The notes beneath the pieces are model-generated. The model saw only the letters and a program-made list of their open reading frames with translations. It had not been told where the DNA came from and searched no databases. This document shows positions 21,143 through 28,519 of a DNA stretch of 64,000 bases, one piece after another. The position numbers and the translations under genes were made by a program. Origin of the DNA: Thinopyrum elongatum (taxonomy: Eukaryota > Streptophyta > Magnoliopsida > Poales > Poaceae). The first letter of the stretch is position 1. Every line of letters starts with the position of its first letter. The stretch is taken from the NCBI GenBank assembly GCA_011799875.1, contig CM022298.1, positions 264,547,757 to 264,611,756 of the forward strand. Direction: 5' to 3'.

Positions 21143-22881
21143 ATGGCTGACGCTCGTCGAGCTCGTGCTAAGCGCCGTGCCTCCCTCGCCGCCCGCGTCG
21201 CTCGGACAGCGCATGCGGGTGACGGCTGCCCTCGCCGTCCCCCGTCTGCAGTGGCGAACGCCGCCACCAGCCCCACGGGGCACGAGCAGCAAGCTTCGTC
21301 GCTGCACCCTTCTGTGCTTCGGGATGGGCGCACCGCCACCCCGTCGCTGACTCCGGCTGGTTCGTCGTGTCATGCTCATCGCGGGCCGACGAATGCGCAG
21401 GCTGCGTTGCTCATGGCGCGCGAGCTCCTGCGCTACCGCCCTGTCGACGACCTCTATGAAGACTGGCTGGACCGCATCGTCGAGCTTGTCAACGCCGCTG
21501 GGGACTCTCCCGCACCATCTCGCTCGCTGCCTCACTCGCCGCCTACTGCCGGTGACGTAGCCCACGGAGCACCTCCTCCACCTTCCCATCAAGACGTCGC
21601 CCTCGTGCCAAGGCACGAGGCCTCGCGGCGCGACCCGCCGCGCAGGGCACCGGCGCGTGAAGAGGAAAGCTGCCAGGTGGTGCAGCGGCCACAAGAAGAT
21701 GCTCGTGCACTCCCAGCACCGCCACGTCAAGACCGCGCGCCGCCTGCAGCGGTGGCGCGCGAGCGCCAATACCGGGCTCCACCTCCACGACGGGCTCCCG
21801 TAACCACAGCGGGTTGCTGCGCATTCACTCGGTGTCGCCGCAGCCCATTCTGCATCTTCCGCAACATGCACAGCCACAACACCAACGACTGCCAGGAGCT
21901 CAGGGCCATCCGCAACGAGCACCTCGGTCAACGCCCCGAGCGCAGCGACCGAGGCTACGGCCGCGGAGGAGGCCGAGGTGGAGGACGCTGGGACGACCGT
22001 GACCCCTGTCAAGAATGGCGCGATCAGCCTCATGAGGACCGATGGCAGGGCCAACCTCACGATGGCCTCTGGAGGGACCAGCCTCGTGAGGACCGTCCTC
22101 AGGGCAACGCTAGCCTTCCTCCGCTGCTGTCACCACCAAGAAGGAATGACGACCACCACCAGGACGAGGGGGTTGGGGGCTTCCAGGAGCCTCGTGCCAT
22201 CGCCTGCATCCTGGGCGGCGCTCAGGCCCTGCCTCTCATCGCATCTTCAAGCAGTTTGCCCGTGAGGTGAACACGGCCCTCCCCAAGCTCGAGGCAACGC
22301 GTCTGCTCAGGTGGTCCAAGTGCACCATCACCTTCAGCCCATCCGATCAGCTCAAGTGTGCGGCAACTGCCGGTGCTCTCCCGATGCTCTGCTCGCCTAC
22401 CATCAGCAACGTGCTCGTCACCAAGACTCTCACCAATGGCGGTGCGGGGCTCAACATTCTCTCCATCGAGACATTCAACCGAATCTAGGTGCCCTATGAC
22501 CAGCTGCAGCCTACCAAGCCTTTCTCAGGAGTGACCGATGGCTCCACCACCCCGATAGGGCAGATCCGCCTCCCTGTCACCTTCGGCAAGCGCGACAACT
22601 ACTGCACTGAGCTCATCGACTTCGACGTCACCCACATTCGCCTTCCATACAATGCCATCCTTGGGTATCCGGCCCTGGCCAAGTTCATGGCGGTGACTCA
22701 TCATGGTTACAATGTCCTCAAGATGCCAGGGAGCTGCGGCGTCATCACGGTCGCCTGCGAGGAGAAGGACGCGGTGTGCTCTCTCGAGTGTGCCTACCAG
22801 GATACGGCGGTCGAGAACCCAGACGATGAAGGCGCCGTCTACCCTCCTGAGGCTGTCCCTAAGAAGAAGAAGAAGAAGTAG
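21143..22881 (+). pseudogene. Gag and protease-like region of element G
   Basis: Starts MADARRARAKRRASL at 21143, 53 bases after the primer site. The conserved AALLMARELLRYRPVDDLYEDW is followed by a CCHC-like cluster (FCIFRNMHSHNTNDCQEL, 21850-21900) and an Arg/Gly/Asp-rich stretch. After a frame change near 22267 comes the protease: TNGGAGLNILSIE stands where relatives have VDGGAGLN, so the catalytic Asp is Asn here. A TAG at 22486-22488 interrupts the same frame. NAILGYPALAKFMAVTHHGYN follows, and the frame ends in a Lys run with TAG at 22879-22881. Gag might still be made; the protease cannot be active as written. Confidence 0.75.
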
Positions 22882-22911
22882 CTGCTCCTCCAAGGACCTC
22901 AGGAGGGCGGG

Positions 22912-23540
22912 GTGTCCAGTGGCACCACCTCAGGCCCGGCGCCCACTGATGGGCGCCTCCCTCTCTCGCATAGGAAGGCGCGCCCGGCGCCCCTCTCAGG
23001 CTGGGCTTGGGGGCTCTCCTTTGGAGGGCCTCTGACCTGGCCAATGTCACGAGGGAGGTGCTCGAGCACCATGTGGAGGCGTGCTTCAGCGCGCGCTTCC
23101 ACCAGGAGGGTACAAGGCGTGAGGTGCCAGGTGCTCAGGAGTTCATCACCAAAGCAATCGAGGAGCTTCAGGAGGCAAGAGCTATGTGAAGCGATCATCG
23201 CCCACCACCCGGCGCGGCTCCTTGTCCCGGCGAGGACAGCGAGCTGCGTGTCTGTGTCAACATCCCAGGGCTCAACAGGGCCGCATCTCAGGAGCGCTTT
23301 TGGCCGTCCTGCGCTGGCCGGTGCGAGGGTCCCCCTCACAGCTATGTTCGCATGCCTTTGGGCTTGTCGAGCGCAGCTGCTGCACTCCAGCGCCACATGC
23401 GGGGCGTCCTGGTGGCTCATGAGGCCAGAAGCCAGGCGATCCTATCAGAGAAGGAGATGGATCCTCGCGAGCCCACCGGGCCCCCAGAGCCTCCCGAGGT
23501 TCAGGGCCTGGGCGGCTCATGAGGAGCGACTTCTGCGGCA
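22912..23540 (+). pseudogene. Reverse transcriptase remnant of element G
   Basis: Scattered pieces of the start of pol: ASDLANVTREVLEHHVEACF at about 23030-23090 aligns with SDIPGVPRKVIEHHL of element I, and YVRMPFGLSSAAAALQRHMRGV at about 23343-23410 aligns with VRMPFGLKNAGSTFARAVQ. The segment between them (RT blocks before the active site) is compressed. The YMDD core, RNase H and integrase are absent. This marks a large internal deletion rather than point decay alone. Confidence 0.65.
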
Positions 23541-25336
23541 CGCGTCTTCAGCTACTCCAACATCTCTTCAGCAACGGTGCCAGGTGACATTTTCTGGTTT
23601 GTTCAGTTGGGGGCGCCCCTCGGGCTGCATTATCCCCAAGCCGCGTGGGTCCGTCCCTGTGGCATCTATCAGAACTAGCTCTACCTTATCTATGGGTTGA
23701 TTTATGTTATCACCTGCTTGCCTGGTGTTCTATCGCCTCCGCGGCCTCCCGCATTGCTGGCCAGCCTCTTGCTCATCCCGCAACGGGGGCTACACATGCT
23801 GGCACGGCGCTTGTGCTCGGGTCCGTCCCTGCAACGCTGACAAATCTGAGAGATCGAGCTCTGGCTCGCGGCCTGCCCCGCGCACGTCACCTCACCAGAT
23901 CCTTAGTGCCTTCATCTTCTTGCGGAAAGATCAACGGCAGGACAGTAGGCGCATATATGTGCTATGTTCTCTTCCCTCGACTAACTCGCAGGAACCTCCG
24001 GAGTCAGACTACGAGCGGCGCCACCCCCACCATGGTGTGTGCAAGCCGGAAGCGGGTCTTCTCCTGGGGAAGGCGACGGCGAGCCCTCTCCCCCGGAGGA
24101 GGCCCACAGCCCCCTCGCCACCGCTCGCGTGGCCCCTTGCCCCTTGGTCCTGTCCTGGTTTTCGGATGCCCCAACGGTGGCCGGGGGATGCGCGGAGCGG
24201 GGTTCCTGCCCAGGGGGCGGAGAGTGTTCCTCAACTCGCCCATGAGCAAGGCCCCGCGCCTGTGAAGGTCTCCGCTCATGACCTGTGGTCGCCGAGGGCA
24301 CCGCTAGCATCCCCCTTGCCCCTTGGTCCCGTCCTGGTTTTCAGATGCCCCAATGGTGATCGAGGGAGGCGCAGGGCGGGGCCCTCATCAGGCGACATGA
24401 AGCAAGGCCCCGCGCCTATGAAGGTCTCTGCTCGTGACACTCTCACGTAATAATGAGTGGGGCTGTACACGCCCCGGAGTCTCCTGAGTGTCGCCCGCGG
24501 GCATCACGGGGGCTCCCTCCCACGTCCTAGTGGCAGCACTTAGCTCCGCGCTGGTGAGAAGACTAGACTAGGTGCCGGACGCGGCTGTTCTTTTGCTTGC
24601 TTTCTGTAGTGGGTTTGCAACTTCTTAATGGAATTTGGAGTTTTCGCGTTTCTCGTTTGCCAGAGCTAGAACTTTCTTTTCCTCTTGTTCGTTCACCTCT
24701 CCAGCCTTGTCCCAGGAAGAGAACAGTTGCCCGTCGCTCCTCCTCGCGCGTCCCGCACGCGGGGGCTAGGTAGGTGTGTGCGCTTGGCGCTCGCCGCGAC
24801 CACACCTCACCGAAGCCCTGTCGCCCCAGAGCTTCGGTCCTTAAATCCTTGCGAGACGCTCTCAAACGAGCTTGTGGGCATGCGTACCTTCTCAAGTCCG
24901 TGCCTCCGGGCATCGCGACGCGGTGCACTAGCCACAACCAACCCACGCTCAGGGGCTCGCGCAAGGAAGGGCATGACACCCTATGAAGTTTTCTAACAAG
25001 TCTGCAGCTGTACAATGCCTCCTGAGGCCTGACGGCTCCTGAGTCGTTAAAGAAGCAAACGTCACCAGATGTTGCTGGAGAGGCGCACCCTCGCGAGGCG
25101 GGAAACTATAGCAAGCATATCAAGCTAAGTTATTCTAATTGCACCTGATCGGAATATCGGTATCCCGGCACAATATCAAATAACAAACATAGCATAATGG
25201 CACGGGTGCCTTGGTTCATTACACGCCCCAGCGGGGCCCTCTACTTTTTTCAAGTGCAGAAGAAAGGAAAGGTTAAACAAAAGTGGCCCGCACGACCGCA
25301 GCAGCTCCCGAGGCCTGGCTCTGGCGGCCCCCGGGC
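23541..25336. other. Spacer of element G between RT remnant and antisense ORF
   Basis: GC-rich, with long but unrecognised open frames on both strands that look like compositional by-products. It contains a direct duplication (24132-24438). No retroelement domain was recognised. Confidence 0.5.
24132..24438 (+). repeat. Direct duplication of about 130-150 bp in element G
   Basis: Copy 1 (24132-24283) and copy 2 (24311-24438) share CCTTGCCCCTTGGTCC, GTCCTGGTTTTC, GATGCCCCAA and CAAGGCCCCGCGCCT, in the same order. The copies have diverged and differ by indels. Confidence 0.75.
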
Positions 25337-26140
25337 TCAGTCCGAGTCTTCCTCTCGCTTCACCGGAGCGCGGCAATGAGATGACCCGTCGCCTTCCCTG
25401 ATGCGAGCCCGGCGGTGTGGTCGTTGGTCGTAGCCGCCGCTGCTGGTGCTCTCGCCGGAGGAGGAGCTGCCGCTACTGAAGGAAGCGCGACCGTCGCCAA
25501 GGCCAAGCTCATCGTCGCTGCTGCCGTCTTCCGGGCAGCACCCTGCACGACGGTCGTCCTCCCCGAACACCCTCATGTAGAGGGCCGCGAGGCCGTCATA
25601 CCTGAAATGAAGGGTGTGCCTCCCGCTCAGGCCTCGCGCGCGGGCATACGCCTGCCAACCGTGGGTCAAGGACACGCTGCCCGTCGCGGTGACTTCGACC
25701 CCAACCCAGGAAGCCTTGCTGCAGCAGCCGTCAGCCTGCAGCCAGAGGCCGTCAAGCCCCGCGACCGGTAGCTCACTCATGAAGAAGCACGGGAGCGGGA
25801 GCCAGGTGCCAGCGGGCCTCTTCGACCACATGATGAACTCCGGGAGCACATCCACCGAGTGGAAGCGCGGCCTAGGAGGCCGGGCAACCACGGTGCACCG
25901 CCCCTCGTCACAGGGGCTGCCTCGCCCTTGGCGGCCCCCGCCTCGAGAAGAAGCGCCACCGCGGCCGCCCAAAGCGACGCCGGCTACCGAAGGAGTGCGC
26001 CCGCGCCCCTGAGAAGCTTCTGCCGGGGTGGCAGCATGCTTGCGGGGGCAGCCACGCCCTCTCTTGGGCAGCGGTGAACCTGGCCCCTCCTTGGGGGCCT
26101 TCCCTTTCTCGGCGGCAGAGAACCTCCTCGTCGGCGCCAT
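25337..26140 (-). CDS. Antisense ORF with B3-like domain in element G
   Basis: A complete frame of 267 residues from the ATG at 26140 (MAPTRRFSAAEKGKAP), chosen because a TATA box stands about 95 bases upstream. Residues 20-90 are basic and Gly/Arg-rich, with an AT-hook-like PKRGRGCPRK. Residues 99-193 read like a plant B3 DNA-binding domain: LPEFIMW at the start, then HGWQAYARARGLSGRHTLHF and ALYMRVFG, matching the B3 pattern GWxxFxRxxxLxxGxxLxF..VxVF. Residues 202-232 are Ser/Gly/Asp/Glu-rich. The same architecture occurs in E and C. It lies between pol and the 3' LTR on the opposite strand. B3 assignment is by eye; a nuclear DNA-binding role is inference. Confidence 0.6.
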   Translation of the reverse strand: MAPTRRFSAAEKGKAPKEGPGSPLPKRGRGCPRKHAATPAEASQGRGRTPSVAGVALGGRGGASSRGGGRQGRGSPCDEGRCTVVARPPRPRFHSVDVLPEFIMWSKRPAGTWLPLPCFFMSELPVAGLDGLWLQADGCCSKASWVGVEVTATGSVSLTHGWQAYARARGLSGRHTLHFRYDGLAALYMRVFGEDDRRAGCCPEDGSSDDELGLGDGRASFSSGSSSSGESTSSGGYDQRPHRRARIREGDGSSHCRAPVKREEDSD

Positions 26141-26232
26141 GGATGCTACGGCAAGACGGGGAGGTGAAGAAGAAGAGGGAGCGGGCAGCGAGAAGATGGA
26201 TATGAGTGAGGGGGGCTCTGCCCCTCCCCTCA

Positions 26233-26238
26233 TTTATA
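26233..26238 (-). promoter_or_regulatory. TATA box of the antisense ORF in element G
   Basis: GGCTATAAATGAGG on the minus strand, about 95 bases before the ATG at 26140. Element E has GGCTATAAAAAGGG in the matching position. It lies outside the LTR, so the antisense ORF may be its own transcription unit. Confidence 0.55.
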
Positions 26239-26482
26239 GCCGGAGGGATGCCAACCGCCGGCCTCCATGATCCCACGCAATGATGGTTTTTCTCTACATG
26301 CAGCAGAGTCTCGTCAAGTCGAACAGTTGCCAAGGCAGCGTGGGGAAGCGGAGACGCCCACGTCCCATCAATCGCCACGCGTCGACCAAGGCTACAAGCG
26401 GTTAGGGCCCGCGGCGCTCTGCACTTGCCCCTTGGCTTCGCCTCGAAGTCAAGTTCGAGCGCGCCTTGGGCCCGGGGGCTAC

Positions 26483-27328
26483 TGTCGGCGTTCTGGGAAC
26501 GGGGGTACCCAGACTTGCCTGCCTGCGGCCCACGGCGTGGCTCCATCGACGGCCTGGTATGGCCCAGCTTCAGCAACAACAACTCAACACCCTGGCGAGG
26601 GGCCAAGCCTCACGAGGCGAATGACACCAAGACCTCCACGAGGAGCGGCCTCCTAAGGCTGGCTCCTGAGGAGCGGAGAGTTCTACGCAAGCCTCACCTC
26701 ATGAGGTCCGGATGACATGAGCCATGATGACCAAGGCCAGGCGGGCGCCAGCGGGCGCAGTGTACCAGTTTCCTCTTTGGTGCTAAAGAGGCAAGCGCAG
26801 GCGCGGAGTCCTGAGGAATCAGCCAAAGGTTTCTGTTCCCGTGCAACGAGACCAAGACCGCCAGGACGGCAGGACGGAGGTCATCACCGAGCCCACCATG
26901 GCGTCATGACCAGAGGCCTTTGCAGGTGAAGACTACTTTTGTCAGGATAGCATGTACTAGCTGTCCCCCTTTGAATTTGGCCGTTGTGGGATCCCTTCCC
27001 GCCTTTCATTTGGGAAGAGCACCAAGGCCACTATAAATAGGACTTAGCCACCATCGTAGAGAGGGATCGGATGGGATCGGATCGGACTGGATCGGACCCC
27101 CGGACGGATCATTCAGATCACCCTCACCCCACCAGCTCACTCGAGCCCAAGAACACCTGTCCTCCTGAGGCTGTTCGCCACTGTACTAGTTCATCCTCAG
27201 CCCCTCGAGGCCAATCCACCACAAAGCAGGAGTAGGGTTTTACACCGCAAGGTAGCCTGAACCTAGGTAAATGGTTGTTTCTCTTTTCCTTATAGTTCGT
27301 CGAGCTAGGCTATGAGATTAGCAAGTAG
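26483..27328 (+). repeat. 3' LTR of element G, left part
   Basis: Starts TGTCGGCGTTCTGGGAAC after the purine-rich CCCGGGGGCTAC. It is broken at 27328 by the hAT insertion and continues at 41988. It carries a 10-bp GGATCGGACT duplication near 27085 relative to the 5' LTR. Confidence 0.9.
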
Positions 27329-27634
27329 TAGGGGTGGGCATATAACCCGAAAACCGAATGACCGAACCGAATTAACCTGAATCGAAGCCGAAGTGACCAA
27401 AACCGATTCGTTCGGTACTGTGCTTGTCGGTGTACTAGAATAGGGGTACCCTAGTACCCTGTACTTGTGCACGGGCAGTAGTAGCATCCCGCGGCCAGGC
27501 TTGCGGGAGGACAGCCAGAGAGAAGCTCAAGATTATTAAGCCATTCAAGAACAAAGTATACAAAGCAAGAGTTAAGGCCCCGGCAAGAGGAGCTTGCCAG
27601 GAGGGACAGCTGAGGCCCAGCCTGAGGTTTGCTG

Positions 27635-27812
27635 TAGCAGAGTACTTGCCGCGACAAGGTACTTGCCCCGGCAAGTCATTGGCTGCGGCAAGGTATTGGC
27701 TGCGGCAAGATAGCAGCTGCGGCAAGGTACTTGCCCCGGCAAGTTACCTTGCGCGGCAAGCTATGGGTTGCGGCAAGCTATCAGGTGCGGCAAGGTCTTG
27801 CCGCGGCAAGCG
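27635..27812. repeat. CGGCAAG / CTTGCCG array in the LTR of element I
   Basis: More than ten copies of GGCAAG or its complement, many as short palindromes such as CTTGCCCCGGCAAG and CTTGCCGCGGCAAG, spaced about 12-25 bp. It is repeated in the 3' LTR at about 40526-40703. It lies in U3 upstream of the TATA box. Confidence 0.75.
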
Positions 27813-28134
27813 TTACTGTACCACTGTGCTACTGTGCTGCTCCGGTGCCTCTGCCAGCGTGGCGCTCTGGGTCCTTCCAAGCGTGTGTGGCAGGGCACTG
27901 TGTAGACGGCGGTACACTGTAGCTAGCGGTGCAAGAGCAGGTGGGATAGGCTTTTCCCACGTCCAAGACGTCCGGGTACATGTATCTGGACAGCTAGGGC
28001 ATGGGCATTTAATGCCCTTGTCCCCTGCCGTCAGTGGTAGGTAGGACATGTCATCCTGGTAATAATGGCCTTACTGTCGCAACTTTCCACCTCTACCTTT
28101 ACTGTTTACCACCTGTTGGTGACCCCTTTGTGCA

Positions 28135-28141
28135 TATAAAA
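28135..28141 (+). promoter_or_regulatory. TATA box in the 5' LTR of element I
   Basis: GCATATAAAAGGAGG, about 300 bases before the LTR end. It is conserved in the 3' LTR (about 41026). It should drive the genomic RNA. Confidence 0.65.
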
Positions 28142-28437
28142 GGAGGCCCATAGGCAACGTGGAAAAGGAGGAACTGGGGAGATGGAGAACTCCAGTATTG
28201 TACGCAGCTACTCTGTACTGTAGCGCTCCTGGAGCTAGGACAATCATACAGATAATAAACCAAAAAGCAGGAGTAGGGTTTTACGCATCCGTGCGGCCCG
28301 AACCTGGGTAAATCTCTCTCGTGCACTGTCGTGTTCTTCGCTAGATTTGCTCTTCGTGCGACCGTCTCTCCCTGCCGAACGTAAAGGGGTCCTTCCCTGG
28401 GTCCCATTGGTGATCGCGGATTCGTCCCCGACATCTT

Positions 28438-28455
28438 TGGCGCGCCAGGTAGGGG
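28438..28455 (+). other. Primer binding site of element I
   Basis: TGGCGCGCCAGGTAGGGG, four bases after the LTR end. Confidence 0.8.
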
Positions 28456-28519
28456 CAAGGAGGTTGTGTGAACCTAATCTAGCGATTTGCGCGTTAGTTT
28501 TTGGGCCATCCTCCGCCTT

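Larger units (their letters stand above)
27425..28433 (+). repeat. 5' LTR of element I
   Basis: TGTCGGTGTACTAGAATAGG ... CCCCGACA. It holds the CGGCAAG array (27635-27812), a TATA box (28135) and the conserved block (28266-28312). Confidence 0.95.

Noticed and set aside
23702..24470. Long frames on both strands around 24 kb in element G
   Set aside because: Arg/Pro/Gly-rich, no domain, and the two halves derive from a duplicated GC-rich segment.
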